A stretch of 64,000 nucleotides of DNA from Lagopus muta (GCF_023343835.1 NC_064444.1:17521219-17585218), one strand, 5' to 3'; shown: positions 40,275 to 53,495, numbered from the stretch's first letter. The notes: generated by a model not told the origin, from the sequence alone. A program made the numbers and translations.

Positions 40275-41407
40275 TCCACCCCACCCACATTGGGCTTGTA
40301 CAGACCTGTTCTTCTCTGTTTAATCTCTGCAGCTCTGTGAAATGACAGGGACACAGCTCCTGGCTGGGAGCCAGCCTTACAGAGGCCAGAAATGGCTTTG
40401 CTTTTTAAGGCAAATTGCTGGTTAGGAGTTTGGAAGGTGAGTTTGTATGTGGTGAAATAGCGCCTGGTCCAGGCCCTTTTTCCTGTCCCACACAGGAGAT
40501 GGAGAGAGAGAGGCAGCCATAAAGAACGTGCAGAAACACAAACGTAAAATGTGGCCTTGAAACGTGCAGGGATGTGTTCATGTGAACCCAACTTAATTAT
40601 GCAGACGGGTGAAGGCACGTGAGAAGGCACGTGCATCAAGTGTGCTTCATGGAGCACCTTGATAACTGGAAACTAAGGCAAATGGGGCAGCCAGGAACAC
40701 AAATACGCCATGGCCCAGAATGGAGAAAGCAACCATACAGAGCATGACATGAGGCATGCCTTGCTGTGGCACTGCTTGGTGGGCCAGTGAGAAAGCAGGG
40801 GTGCCATTTTCACCAGGCTCTATTGCAGGGTCTGTAGTGCAAGGATCCTCGTGGTTCTCAGCAGGTGTGGCAATGACACTGCCAAATGTTGAAAGAGACT
40901 TTACATCTCTTGGGAGGACCTTGAGGTAATCAAGAATGCACGTAGAGTTCACCTCTCTGCTCCTACTTGGCAGCTGGGACCTGGAAAGAAGGAGCAGAAT
41001 GGGTCAGGTAAGTGACTGGCTGCGTGGATGGTGTCTCGATCATGGCTTTGGATTGTGTGATCCTCGAGAGGGCTTTGAGAGTCGTGGTATGTGGGCAGCA
41101 GGTGGAACAGAACTGAGCAGGAGGAGCTGAGGGAAGCAAGCTGTGTGGATGGATTGCCCCGTATTTAAACTGCATTTGATGGGGGTAGGGGAGGGAGTTG
41201 TATGCAATGGAGAAGGCCCAGGAAATGCTGTCATTATAGAAAAATAATGGGGAAAAATCCTCAGGTTCTTCTTAAAGGATCTTGCGAGCGCTCTTCCTAG
41301 AAGGTAATGTTGCCCATAGCCTGTCTGAAGTGCCTTTACACCCCTAAAGCATGCAGCCTTGGTGATAAGCAGGAGAAGCTGGAAGCCATGGTGCAATTAG
41401 AGAAGTG
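40275..41407. repeat. A-type spacer, copy 3, left part
   Basis: Copy of 26,980-28,112 at the 13,295-bp offset. No gene recognised. Confidence 0.6.
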
Positions 41408-42230
41408 CAACCCAGCTGTGGTCACAGATGAGGTATAATTCACGTGGCTGGAGCGCAGCCACTGAGGGCTGCAAGTTTTTGAGAAGAGATGGGCAGGGAG
41501 AGACGGGTGGGGGAATTGCCCTGTGTGTTAGTGGGTTGGTAGCGTGTGAAGAGCTGCCTCTGAGGAGCAGCCACCATCAGGTTGTGAGCTGGTGGGTGTC
41601 AAACAGGGACCAGGCAATAAAGGACAGCTAGCGGTCAGGGTCTGCTACAAATTGACTGAGAGGGGCAATGTGGTGGAGGATTTCAAGCACCCAGACATCT
41701 GCTGGGAAAGCAACAGGGCAGGATGCAAAAAATCCCAAAGAGGCCTGGAGTGTGTTGAGGGTGCCTTCCTGGCCTGGGTATTCGGCAGAGCAGTCCTAAA
41801 AGAACCCTTCTGGGACGTGGTTGTCTCCAAGCCAGAGGAGCTCATTCAGGAGCGGCAGATGGGAGGTGCTCTGGGCTGTAGTGGCCATGCTTCCTGGGAG
41901 AGTGTGTGATGTAGAGGAGGACGGGCCTCGCAGAAAGCAAAGTCAGGACCCCGAGCGTCATGAGAGCGAAGTTTGGGCTGTGTAAAGAATTACTGGGTGA
42001 GATCCGCTGGGATTATGACCTTACTGGCAAAGGAGCGGAGGAAAACCGGCCAGTCTTCAGGACGAGTTTGCAGAGAGCACAAGAGCTCTGTGTCCCCTGT
42101 GCAGGAAAACAAGCAGAGGAGGCAGGAAGCCAGCAGGATGGGGCAAGGACCTGCTGATCAGACTGAGAGAAAAGAAGGACGTGTATGGACCACGGAAACG
42201 GGACACGTTGCCTGAGAAAAATACAGGGAT
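41408..42230 (+). mobile_element. CR1 LINE ORF2 fragment, A spacer copy 3
   Basis: Duplicate of 28,113-28,935 through the tandem duplication. Bases 42,231-43,003 are the 3' flank repeat of SDR7. Confidence 0.88.
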
Positions 42231-42924
42231 GCTGCCTGGACATGCAGTGTTGAGCACTCAGAATACAAGTGAGGGCCGTGCCCTTGTTTTCTTTAGACCT
42301 TTTTTCCACCCACTGCCCACCTCCACAGGCTTTCTGGCTGAAAAATGTTCCCCTTTGCCCCACATGCACCCAGCAGCGCGCAGGGCTTTTTGGTGGCGTT
42401 GGGCAGCCTGTCACAGGAGACCTCTGATGCCACCGTGGACTGGGAAAGGAGCTGAGTGCCGAGGTGATGCCAGCTCAGCCGCCCCTTGTTACCTCTGTCT
42501 GCCAATGGACTGAGCAGCAGCGTCTTGCCATTGTCTGCTCCATTTGTGGCTGTGCAGTGCCCTGTAAACCAACTCCATCTCACTCTATGACCCCAAACCG
42601 CTGGCTGCATTGGGAAAACTTCATGGAGAGATTCTGCACACCCGATTCACCCTTGATGTTCCCAGCCCCAGGCACTGCAACACCTCGGAGATGGGTGGTG
42701 GCCCCAGTCACTTTCCCTCCTGCAGGGAACATTTCCAGCAATGAGAGCTGACACTTATTGAGATACTTGAAAGTGACAGTGCTTGGGAGCAGAGGGTGCT
42801 GCTGCACAAAATTGAGGAGTGGAACACCCATGGGAAGTGGCTGCCCTCCATGGGCTATAAGCATGGAGCAGAGGCTGTTGGAGATAGAGATGGAGACAAG
42901 AGCATTGCTGTTGTCAGATATGGT

Positions 42925-42930
42925 TTTACT
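42925..42930 (-). terminator. Poly(A) signal variant of SDR7 (AGTAAA)
   Basis: AGTAAA on the gene strand, 74 nt past the stop, as in SDR5. Confidence 0.5.
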
Positions 42931-43003
42931 GAGGACTTAGCAGAGATCAGGCAGCAGCAGAGGGGCCACTGCCAGGATCCAGGCACGAGGCCGGGCCAGC
43001 ACC

Positions 43004-45365
43004 TCACCAGGGCACAACGTTCCCTTCCCAGTCCAGGAAGGACCCGCTGTCCTTCTCGGAGAGCTTGGAGAGCACCTTCAGCATCCCTGCTGCGCTCGCG
43101 TCCACCGTCACGGGGGGCTGCAGGGCAGAGGGAGAAACGCAGGCGTGTGTGCCCAAGGGCTGCCCAGGCTGTGCCCTGGAGCCCGGCTGCGGGAAGGCAG
43201 CGGCCGGGCTGAGGGGGAAGCAGAGCCCTGGGAGGAGGGTGAGAGCTGGGAAGGCGGGCGGTGGGGCTGCCAGGAGCCGGGGCTGGCGCTGCGCAGGGGT
43301 CCCAGGGCAGGGAGAGCTGCCATGGTGCTGACGGAGCAGCCCCCTGAGGGGGTCTTGGTGCAGGGCTCCGGGAGACAGCAGCCTCCGTGGGAGACCAGCA
43401 CAGTCTGTGGATGGACCCAACGTGGGGAAGCTCGTACCATGTGTCCTCCTGCTTTTCCCATGTCCGTTTGCACCCATCCAGGATTGAAAGTGACACAGAG
43501 GATGCCGTTTTCGCGGTACCCCATGGACTGGCACCTGGTGAGCATGTTGAGAGCAGCCTGTGGAGACAGCACAGGGATCAGGTGGGAACTGGGGCAATGT
43601 GCTGTGAGAGAGGTGTAGGGACTGTGAGGAGCTCAGCCACAGCCGAGAGATGCAGACACTTTCAGAGATGATATACTCAAGGGGTCCTGAGGTCATTAAC
43701 AGAGGGGAAAATGATCATGGCACATACCTTGCTGCAGCGGTAACTGACAGCTTGCACACCTTCCCATAAGTAGAGTTCTTTGATTGAACCCGAACAGCTG
43801 GAAATGTTGATGATGGCTGCCTTGCTGCAGCTCATCCCTGAGCCTGGGCTCCCCTGGGCTGCCTTCTTCAGCAGTGGAAGGAACGCCTGTGGGGAGGGGA
43901 AGGAGAAGCATGCAGACAGGAGGCTCACTGGGTGAGCACTCTTCCTTCCTTAGCAGGTTATATCAGAGCAACAGAATCAGAGAACAATTGTTGTTTGCAG
44001 ATATCTCTGTAGATCATTTGGTGCAACCTCCCCTACCCAAGCAGAGTCACCAAGAGCCCATTGCCCAAGACCATGTCCGGGTGACTTCTGAGCATCTCCA
44101 AGGAGGGACATTGGACAGTCCCAGCAATCAGCCGGTGTCAGCAATCAGCCACCCATCAGTGCTCAGAAGAAAGGCAGAGTGCAAGTTCTTGTTCTCCTGG
44201 CTCAGATCATGATACTCTGCTCTTTGGCATGGCCTGTACGTCTGCACTCTTCTCTTATCTTGTGGCCCCAGGCTCCAGAGTGCCAAATGCTTCAGCCTGC
44301 CTCCTGGTCCCAACCGGAATGGGCATCTTGTGCTCAGCCCATTCTGCACTGATTTGAACACCTACTCCTGAGAGCAAGGGATCTGAGTGGGACCTGAAAT
44401 GTGCAGGACCTGACACCAGGGCAGGAACTCAGCAGGGAGAGAGTAGAGAAGGGCTCTGTCCCACGGGCCCCATCCTTCCTGCATTGAGGACGTGAGGGAT
44501 GCAGTACAGGGACGTTCCTGGAGCTATGGGTGAGCACATTACCTGGCAGAGCAGCAGAGGTGCAGTGGTGTTGGTCATGTACACCTCGGCCATGTCCTTC
44601 AGTGTTTCATTGTCAAGCGTGTTTGCCCTTACGATCCCAGCGTTGTTGATGAGGAGGTTCAGCCCCGAGCCCTTGAGGCGCTCCCCGACGCTGGCTGCGG
44701 CCGCCTTGATGCTGGCGGGATCGGTGACTTCTGCAGAGGCGAGGTGGGGAGGTGAGCGCCCGCTGCCCTCGGTGTCTGCCAGCAGGCACAGTGCTGGGAC
44801 AGAGCCCTGCACCAGGGATGGGGGAGGACGGCGTGCTGGCAGAGCAGGGAGCCCAGGGAGGCAGCCTTGTGCTCCAGCTGTGTCACCTACCGAGCGGGAT
44901 GATGACCAGGTTGGGGTGCTTGGAGGCCAATTTCTGCAGCTCCTGTAGAAGACAGCTGATGTGAGCCTCGTGTCGCACTCTGAGCTGCTCAGCCAACACA
45001 GCCCTTTGCCTGCAGCCCTGGGGCACACGGTGCCAGGCAGTGGCAGCAGCTCCCTTCTTGATCCCAGGGCACCCCGTGCACACCTCATCCCATGGCCATC
45101 ACACTCTGCCTCTCGTGTCCCTGGGGCCAGGGCTGCAGCTCCCTGGTGGAGACCCTCCCACATCCCCCCTCCTGCAGCAGCCCTGCTGTCCCCCACCTCA
45201 GCTCCAGCCCAGCCTCACCTGCGCTCGCTGTCCCTTGGGGTCCCGGCAGCCTGCAAAGACCCACTCAGGTGGGTTTGACAATGCCAGCAGGTGCTGGACC
45301 AGCCTGAGGCCGATTCCCCGGTTGGCCCCAGTCACCAGAACGGAGCGGACACTCAGCTCTCCCAT
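43004..45365 (-). CDS. SDR7: C-factor-like SDR, duplicate of SDR5
   Basis: Exons: 45219-45365, 44891-44942, 44543-44730, 43728-43886, 43438-43557, 43004-43117; 259 aa. The only protein difference from SDR5 that I see is GIGLRLVQ for GIGLGLVQ just after the cofactor loop, from a single base change. Same pocket loops (VRAN; SIKELYLWEGVQAV; KAGGHM) and the same CATAAG box upstream. A Gly to Arg change beside the Rossmann glycine loop could affect cofactor binding, though it lies after the TGxxxGxG core. Confidence 0.92.
43967..44155 (-). mobile_element. CR1 3' tail in SDR7 intron 3
   Basis: Shared ancestral insertion; duplicate of the SDR5 copy. Confidence 0.7.
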
Positions 45366-45429
45366 GTTGCTTCTCCTGCTTCTGCTCAGCGCACGTTGTT
45401 TGCTCAGTGCCCAAATGCTTCTTATGGCT

Positions 45430-47168
45430 TGCTGGACCCCGCCCACACAGAGCTGCGCAAACCCTCGGTTCTGGGTACAATCTCAGCTGGTCTGTACTGT
45501 CCAGGGAACAGCTCCTGGCTGGGATCTAACCTTACTAAAGGACAAAAGTCTGTTTGTATTTTAAGGACAATTTGGCTGTCTGGTGATGCCTGACCCCCGG
45601 AATCAGAAGCCAGCAGCAGCCGTGGCCAGGAGAAGCTTTGCTGTGTGCCGACAGTGGAAGCAGCAAGTGGGAAGGAGACACGATGCCCTGTGGGTCTGCA
45701 GGACTTCCACTGAGCTGCTGCTCCTGCATCTCAAGCCAGATGGGTGTAGCAGATCGCAGCCATGCATCAACCAGTCTGAGGTGATCTCTTCCCCTTTCCC
45801 TGTCTGTCGCAGTCAGATTGTTGCTCAGATGGCCACAAGTTGGTGTTCTCTGCTCTCCTTTCTTCCAAGCAAATGCCCCATGTCCAGTGTTTCCATTGGC
45901 AGAGTTGTTCTTTGCAGCACTGAGTCCAAAGGCAGGGGCACAGGCTGACGGGCTGATGAGCAGTGCTGTAGTCACTGAACAGTGCAGGTATATTGGCTTC
46001 TCCCATTGCGTTGTCTTGGTGGTAGAGTCCAGCAGAGCATCTTCCCCCCACCCGGGCTGCCAGAACTGCTCCAAAGCCCTGCTGTGCCCAGGAGTGTGCA
46101 AACGAATGCACTGCGCTTTCGCAGATTTGCCTTCCATGGTTTTCCACAGTGTGATAGAAAAGTTCAGCGTGCCTCAGAACCAGATAAAGCCAAAACCAGC
46201 TCTTTTATCTCTCCTGTTTCTGCTGTGTCATGTTGGTTTTGAACCTTTCCATTGTTTTGGAGCTGTAATGGTAGACTGTTGACTTTGCTCAGGGGCCTCA
46301 CACTGGTTTATAAAATCCTAAACAAGCATTCTTTTAGCAGGGGTCATAGTCCAGCCTGGCATGAACACACCTAGAAGAGAACAGTCAGCCTTGCTGGGGT
46401 GGCAGTGGAGTCTTGTCACAAGCTGCTGTCCCCAAGGCTCAGCTGTAGAGGGGTGGAACGTTCTTGCACGGTCTGAGCTTTAAGATGAACAGAAGCAGTA
46501 TTTTCCAGTGTGGTGAAAGGCCATTGGTGTATCCTGTCCCACAGGCCCTCTGACAGCCGTATGTCACATAGAGAAGCTTTCTGTCAGGAGTTGGGGCATG
46601 ACTGCACCTTCCAAACTCTCTGTGGCTGAAAGCTCAGTGTTCACACCCATCTAGATATGTGCACAAAGGGCAATTGCAAAGTCACTACAGAAAGCTTGGG
46701 GAATATCCCTTTGTTTGTCAGGCTGAGGAGCAGGGGCATGGCACAGTCGACTCCATTATGATCACTCCGCTGTGAAAGCAGTAGTAAAGGTGCTGCTTTT
46801 CATCAAGGCTATTGGCTTTACGATGCCAATCTCTGTCCAGCTCCAGCTCTTCTGCGCCTGGGGCCCAGATGGGGAGGATGCTGACGTGCTTCGTGCCTTT
46901 TCTGCTTCAGTCTTTATGAGAAAGACCAGTTGTTCTGAGGGTACCCAGACCCCTGAGTTGTAAGGGGGAGACAGGGAGTGAGACGCAGCCCTTGGGCTCA
47001 GTGGGAAACTGGAAGTGACCTCAAACTTGTTTTGAAGATTCGTAAGTCTGTGTGGCCTATGAGATACAGCCAACAGAGACGGTGCAAGTGCTCACCAAGG
47101 CAGTCTGCAATTTGCCAGCAGTGCTGCATGACTGGGGAGGTGCCAGCTGAGTGCAAGGTAGCACCTGT
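45430..47168. repeat. B-type spacer, copy 2, left part
   Basis: Copy of 32,135-33,873. No gene recognised. Confidence 0.55.
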
Positions 47169-48341
47169 GATGAAGCCACCCCAGGAGGGGCCATTGAGGA
47201 ACAAGGACATCCCAGCAGGAAGATCAACTAAGATAATAATGATATTCTAATCACTATCAGTGGCTGAGGACAGTGCAGACTGATAAGATTGCCCCAGGGG
47301 AGACTGAGACGCCCCCAGGTAGGGACACAGTCTAAGCAGACCGAGTCACCAGACGTCCAGCTCCCTGCTCTCACCTTGGGCTGCCCCAGCAGGTTCAGGA
47401 GCTCAGCTCCATCAGTGCCCTGAGTTGTTCTCCAGCCTTGATGGTGGTGCGGAGTCCCCCCAGTTCCAAGCCATGGACACGCGTCCAGGGAGCCAGCCCT
47501 TCTGCAGTCAGACTCCTGGGACGTCTGCGGTGCGCTGAGCTCCGTTCCGGCTAAGGACGGAAGCGAGCAGGTCCTGCCGAGCAGTCCTGTTCTGGCAGGA
47601 TGTTTGAGCGGAGGCGAGTCATTGGTGAAGAGCTGCAGAGCTGCAGAGAGGGGGCAGCAGGAGGCTTGTCAGCGTGTGCCACGAGCTCCTCCTCTACAGA
47701 GCGCCCGAGGGGGAAAACAGTGAGGAGGCAGCGCGTGGGCCAGGCTGCGCCCTGCGTGGCGCAGGGTAGCGTTGCTCCGGCTGCCCTCCGTCCCGCGTAA
47801 AGGATAAAAGCTTCGCCTGAACAGGGGCTTGAACCCTGGACCCTCAGATTAAAAGTCTGATGCTCTCCCAGCTGAGCTATCCAGGCTCCCACTTGGGCCT
47901 TTGGGAGATGCTCAGGACGGCCCACTGAGGCCCCCCATCGCCTCCACCACAGGGGCAACCAGGGGGTGCTGCGAACTCACAGCTGCAGCCCTGCCCTCAG
48001 CTGTGGCAACACGGGCAGAACACAACCCAAGCAGGGGGCCGGCAGCGATCACAGCGGGCTCAGTGCTCTGCGCTGTGGATGCGGCAACCTCCCTTCCGAC
48101 CCAAGGCACGGCCGTGCTTCTGCAGGGAGCCTGCTGTGTCCGCCACTGGCGTCACCTGCCGCAGGCATGCTGTGCTCACTGACCAAAGACATCAATGGCT
48201 TTGGCCACCCGTGGGCAGATCTCTGAGGGTACAAAGTGTCTCCGGCCACCGCAGCGTTCACAGGGGATGGCACATTTGCAAGGCCGGGCCTTTGTCCCTC
48301 CCAGTCCCTCCTCCCCATCCCGGCCAGCCCCTTGCAGCTCA
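47169..48341 (-). repeat. Second inverted copy of 6,378-7,550
   Basis: As 33,874-35,046 with a few base differences (for example 'gcgccctgcg' for 'gcggcgtgcg' near 47,747). Contains tRNA-Lys copy 3. Confidence 0.88.
47814..47886 (-). tRNA. TRNAK-UUU: tRNA-Lys (anticodon TTT), copy 3
   Basis: Identical to copy 2 at 34,519-34,591; all stems and both internal promoter boxes are intact. Confidence 0.95.
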
Positions 48342-49290
48342 GCCTGTTCCGATGTTTGGCAAAACTTCTCCATGAAGACATTATAACTAACGTCCAACAG
48401 AAACCTCTTGAACACAACTGGCAGCTGCTCCCTCTCATGTGCTATTGCTCCACACCTCACAAAAGAGACCGACACCTCCTCCCTGTTGCACCCTTTCAGG
48501 GAGCTGTAGGGAGCTATGAGGTCTCACCTCAGTCTCCTCTTCTCCAAACCAAACAAGCCCCATGCCCTCTGTGTCTCCTCATAACTCCTGCATCTGCTGC
48601 ACTGCCCTTCTCTGCACTCACTCCGGCAACTCAAGATCCTTCTGGCAGTCAGGGGCCCAAAACTGAGCCCAGCATTGGAGATGCAGTCTCACCAGTGCCA
48701 CATGCAATGCGACAGTCACTTCCTTAGTCCTTTGGCCAGACTCTTTCCAGTGCAGGTCAGGAAGCCGTTGGCCTTCTTGCCCATCTGAGCACATTCTGCC
48801 TCATGTTCAGCCAGCTGTCAACCAGCACATCCAGGTTCTTCTCTACCAGGCACCTTCCAGCCGCTCTTCCCCGACCACATAACACCGCACGGGGGTTGTT
48901 GTGATCCAGGTGCAAGACGTGGCGCCCATCCCTGTGGAATGTCATGCAATTGGACTTGGTCTATTGATCCAGACTATCCAGATCCCTCTGCAGAGCCTTC
49001 CTACCCTCAAGTGTTTTGACACTGCCACCTAGCTTGGTGTTGTCTTTTCACCTTCCTCAGGATCTTTCCATTCCCTCATCCATATCACTGGCAGAACTGT
49101 GAAACAAAACTGGCTCCAGACTGAGCCATGGGGAACACCACCAGTGCCTGGCAGCCAGCTGGGTCAAACCCCATCCATTAGCCCCTATTCAGTCTAGCCA
49201 GCCTGGCTGCTTTTTATCACCTGATGGTCCCCTCTGTGCCACATGCTGGCACTCAGGATGATCTGCTCCATAACATTCCCTGCTTCCAAG
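48341..49290 (-). mobile_element. CR1 LINE, inverted, copy 2
   Basis: Duplicate of 35,046-35,995 through the tandem duplication. Confidence 0.85.
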
Positions 49291-49359
49291 ATCAGGATGG
49301 CAACTTGAAACAGTCTGGGCCATCTTTCCCCTCCTTCTCCCACCCTTTCCCACCCCACT

Positions 49360-50460
49360 GTTTGGTTTTCAACCTGAACATGCATTAGTTGTTATTCTTC
49401 ATTGTTCTTCACATGGGCTTAATAGACTTATTCCCAGAACCGACTTTCTGGGCAGGGGGAGAAAAGAGGGATGATGAAATTGTCTTTTTCCCTTTCTGTG
49501 TCACAGCTGTGTAAAAGTGGGATGGGTCAGCCTCTTTTCCCAGGTAACAGGGATAGGACAAGAGGTCATGGCCTCCACTTGCACCAGGGGAGGTTCAGGT
49601 TGGATATTCCTAAGGCAAACGAGCCATTTTGCCCTCAATTTCCATATCCAGCCCCTTCCCTTCTGACCGTACGATCTCAGACCAGAAGGAAGAACCTGGG
49701 CAGCAGCCCACCACGGAAATCCATCCCCTCCCACAGCCATGGCACAGCTCTTGGCCCAGGGCAGAAGCCCTCGCCCACGTTCTACTCCTCATTCTGTTCT
49801 CTTTCTGAAGTGGATAGGGATGAAGAAAAATATCAGCCTGCAGCCCAAAGCCTCCCTCTTCCCTTCCCGTGCCCCTGTGGCTCCTTCACCAGCTGAGCCT
49901 TGAGTGACTCCCCAGCGGGACCTGTGAGACACCTTGAATTTCTTTCCTGAAAGCTGCTGTGAGCTCTGCACAGCTGTCAGAAGAGGGCACTAAGACGAAG
50001 GAAACCGTGTTTCAATGGGCTGCAGGCTTGTGAAGAGCAAAAAGCCCTTCCTCCAAGTGGAGGCCCTCTGGTGCAGCGCAGAGCTCTCCGTGTGCCTTCG
50101 GGAATGTGGGAAAAGGCTGATGGAAGGGGTCTGCAAAGGCACTGGCAGAAGATGTCTGTGCTAGCATGGGATCCTCTCTGACCATTAGACCTGTGAGCAG
50201 GAAACATCCTTGTAAAGCACGGCCAGATTCTTTGAGGTGCAGAGCGGCACCAGATAGCCAGAGACATCCTGAGGCAGCCTCAATAAGGGGAAGACCAAAA
50301 CACCAGTGGTCATCCGGAGAGGTGAAGAAATGGACTGGAAAAGGAAAGGCAGCTTTAGAAAGCAGGAACTGGCAGCTGCTATTGGCTGTTCCAACAAGAG
50401 GAACAGAGATGAACAGGAAAAATGAAAAATGGTCAGAGAGAATAGAAAATGCCCTTGTCT
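49360..50460 (+). repeat. Second direct copy of 7,707-8,810
   Basis: Duplicate of 36,065-37,165, with the same junction to SDR2-type 3' flank. Confidence 0.82.
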
Positions 50461-50854
50461 TCCTGTTTCCCAGCCTATGCGTGGTGATGCACAGCCCTTC
50501 ACTCCATCTCTGCCTTACTCCGTGTCCCCAGCCTCCTGTTCCCTCATGGGGAGCCCTTCCTGGACGCATCCTGTGCTCCCACTGCACTCGTGCTTCCCCA
50601 GCCCTGGGCAGCCCACCTCATGAAGATGGACAGTGGCCCAAAGCCCTTGACTCCAGAGACGGACATTTCCAGCAGTGACAGCTGTCACTGGAGGGGACAT
50701 CTGTCAGCGGCTGTGGTTGGGAGCAGTCTGTTCTGATGCTCATGGATGAGAAGTGGGAGCGCATGGGAAAAGGGGCTGCCCTGCATGGGCTGCCAGTGTG
50801 CATCAGAACTGTTGTGGTCACAGAGTCAGCAGCCTTGCTGTTGTCAGATATGGT

Positions 50855-50860
50855 TTTATG
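50855..50860 (-). terminator. Poly(A) signal variant of SDR8 (CATAAA)
   Basis: CATAAA on the gene strand, 64 nt past the stop, as in SDR6. Confidence 0.5.
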
Positions 50861-50923
50861 GAGGGGGAAGGCAGCAGCAGAGGGGTCAGTGCCAGGATCC
50901 AGGCACGAGGCCGGGCCAGCACC

Positions 50924-53495
50924 TCACCAGGCCACAGCGTTCCCTTCCCAGTCCAGGAAGGACCCGCTGTCCTTCTCGGAGAGCTTGGAGAGCACCTTCA
51001 GCATCCCTCCTACGCTCGCGTCCACCGTCACGGGGGGCTGCAGGGCAGAGGGAGAAAGGCAGGCGTGTGTGCCCAAGGGCTGCCCAGGCTGTGCCCTGGA
51101 GCCCGGCTGCGGGAAGGCAGCGGCCGGGCTGAGGGGGAAGCAGAGCCCTGGGAGGAGGGTGAGAGCTGGGAAGGCGGGCGGTGGGGCTGCCAGGAGCCGG
51201 GGCTGGCGCTGCGCAGGGGTCCCAGGGCAGCACAGCACAGGCTGTGGATGGACCCAACGTGGGGAAGCTCCTACCGTGTGTCCGGCTGTTACCCCCATGT
51301 CTGTCTGCACCCAGCCAGGATGGAAAGCGACACAGAGGATGCCGTGTTCGCGGTACCCCATGGACTGGCACCTGGTGAGCATGTTGAGAGCAGCCTGTGG
51401 AGACAGCACAGGGATCAGGTGGGAACTGGGGCAATGTGCAGCGAGTGAGATGTAGGGACTGTGAGGAGCTGATACTGGAAGACAGATTACATCATTGGCC
51501 AAGAGAAGGTTGGCTCAGGCTCATCATGGCACATACCTTGCTACAGCGATAATTGACTGCTTGTATGCCTTCCCATAAATACATTTCTTTGATAGATCCT
51601 CCAATGCTGGAAATGTTGACGATGGCTGCCTTGCTGCAGCCCATCCCTGAGCCAGGGCTCCCCTGGGCTGCCTTCTTCAGCAGTGGCAGGAACGCCTGTG
51701 GGGAGGGGAAGGAGAAGCATGCACACAGGAGGCTCACTGGGTGAGCACATTTCTTTCTGTGCTGGGTCCTATCAGAGGAGCAGAATCAGAGAAGACTTGT
51801 TTGTGGATATCTCTGGAGATCATCTGGTCCAATCTCTCCTACTGCATGGAACTGCTGAATCAGGGCCTGAACCTCTGATTGATCACCTGAGGGGAGCAAT
51901 GAGTCAGCCCTGGGATCAGAGGTGGTGGTAATTCACCTGTGCTGCTAAAAGGGATGGGGCCTGGATGCACCTCTCCTAGACTTATTTAAGAGTTTAATAC
52001 CAGTGGGAATGGATTTCTTCTGGAGATTCCTCCTTTGGAGTTTTACAGTGAGCCAGGATACAGGTAAGCACTCTATCTATTCTCTTTTTGTATAATGACC
52101 TGCTTAGCCAAACTCCCTGGTATATTTCTTAATTATACCATCTGTGTATCCATTGATTATATACCTGCCCATGCAGAGTCACCAAGAGCCCATTGCCCAA
52201 GACCACGTCCAGGTGACTTTTGAGCATCTCCAAGGAGGGACATTGGACAGTACCAGCAATCAGCCGGTGTCAGCAATCAGCCACCCATCAGTGCTCAGAA
52301 GAAAGGCAGAGTGCAAGTTCTTGTTCTCCTGGCTCAGATCATGATACTCTGCTCTTTGGCATGGCCTGTACCTCTGCACTCTTCTCTTATCTTGTGGCCC
52401 CAGGCTCCAGAGTGCCAAATGCTTCAGCCTGCCTCCTGGTCCCAGCCGGAATGGGCATCTTGTGCTCAGCCCATTCTGCACTGATTTGAACACCTACTCC
52501 TGAGAGCAAGGGATCTGAGTGGGACCTGAAATGTGCAGGACCTGACACCAGGGCAGGAACTCAGCAGGGCGAGAGCAGAGGAGGGCTCTGTCCCACGGGC
52601 CCCATCCTTCCTGCATTGAGGGCCTCAGGGATGCAGTACAGGGATGTTCCTGGAGCTGTGGGTGAGCACATTACCTGGCAGAGCAGCAGAGGTGCAATGG
52701 TGTTGGTCATGTACACCTCAGCCATGTCCTTCAGTGTTTCATTGTCAAGCTTGTTCGGCCTTAGGATCCCAGCGTTGTTGATGAGGAGGTTCAGCCCCGA
52801 GCCCTTGAGGCGCTCCCCGACGCTGGCTGCGGCCGCCTTGATGCTGGCGGGATCGGTGACTTCTGCAGAGGCGAGGTGGGGAGGTGAGCGCCCGCTGCCC
52901 TCGGTGTCTGCCAGCAGGCACAGTGCTGGGACAGAGCCCTGCACCAGGGATGGGGGAGGACGGCGTGCTGGCAGAGCAGGGAGCCCAGGGAGGCAGCCTT
53001 GTGCTCCAGCTGTGTCACCTACCGAGCGGGACAGTGACCAGGTTGGGGTGCTTGGAGGCCAATTTCTGCAGCTCCTGTAGAAGACAGCTGATGTGAGCCT
53101 CGTGTCGCACTCTGAGCTGCTCAGCCAACACAGCCCTTTGCCTGCAGCCCTGGGGCACACGGTGCCAGGCAGTGGCAGCAGCTCCCTTCTTGATCCCAAT
53201 GAGTTCTGGGCACGGCCATTGCTTGCATCCCACCCCAGTTCTGCTGTGCCTGAGGTCCAGGGCTGCAGCTCCCTGGTGGAGACCCTCCCACATCCCCCCT
53301 CCTGCAGCAGCCCTGCTGTCCCCCACCTCAGCTCCAGCCCAGCCTCACCTGCGCTCGCTGTCCCTTGGGGTCGCGACAAGTTGCAAAGACCCACTCAGGT
53401 GGGTTTGGCAATGCCAGCAGGTGCCGGACCAGCCCGAGGCCGATTCCCCGGTTGGCCCCAGTCACCAGAACGGAGCGGACACGCAGCTCTCCCAT
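50924..53495 (-). CDS. SDR8: C-factor-like SDR, duplicate of SDR6
   Basis: Exons: 53349-53495, 53023-53074, 52675-52862, 51537-51695, 51275-51394, 50924-51037; 259 aa. Differs from SDR6 by VTVPL for VIVPL at the end of exon 2 and VRHLL for VQHLL in exon 1. Both substitutions are found in other copies (SDR3 and SDR4), so they look like conversion rather than new mutation. Pocket loops equal SDR6. Confidence 0.92.
51847..52171 (+). mobile_element. Solo-LTR-like fossil in SDR8 intron 3
   Basis: Duplicate of 38,552-38,876 by the tandem duplication. It interrupts the CR1 tail, whose pieces lie at about 51,775-51,846 and 52,172-52,300. Confidence 0.65.

Larger units (their letters stand above)
39966..53260. 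repeat. 13,295-bp tandem unit B
   Basis: Second near-perfect unit, holding an A spacer, SDR7, a B spacer and most of SDR8. Perfect or near-perfect match continues past its end to about 54,130, then drops to roughly 98% in the third, partial unit that runs on through SDR9. Confidence 0.92.

Noticed and set aside
26671-53260. CRISPR-like or satellite array
   Set aside because: The period is 13.3 kb and consists of whole genes with spacers; there are no short regular repeats.
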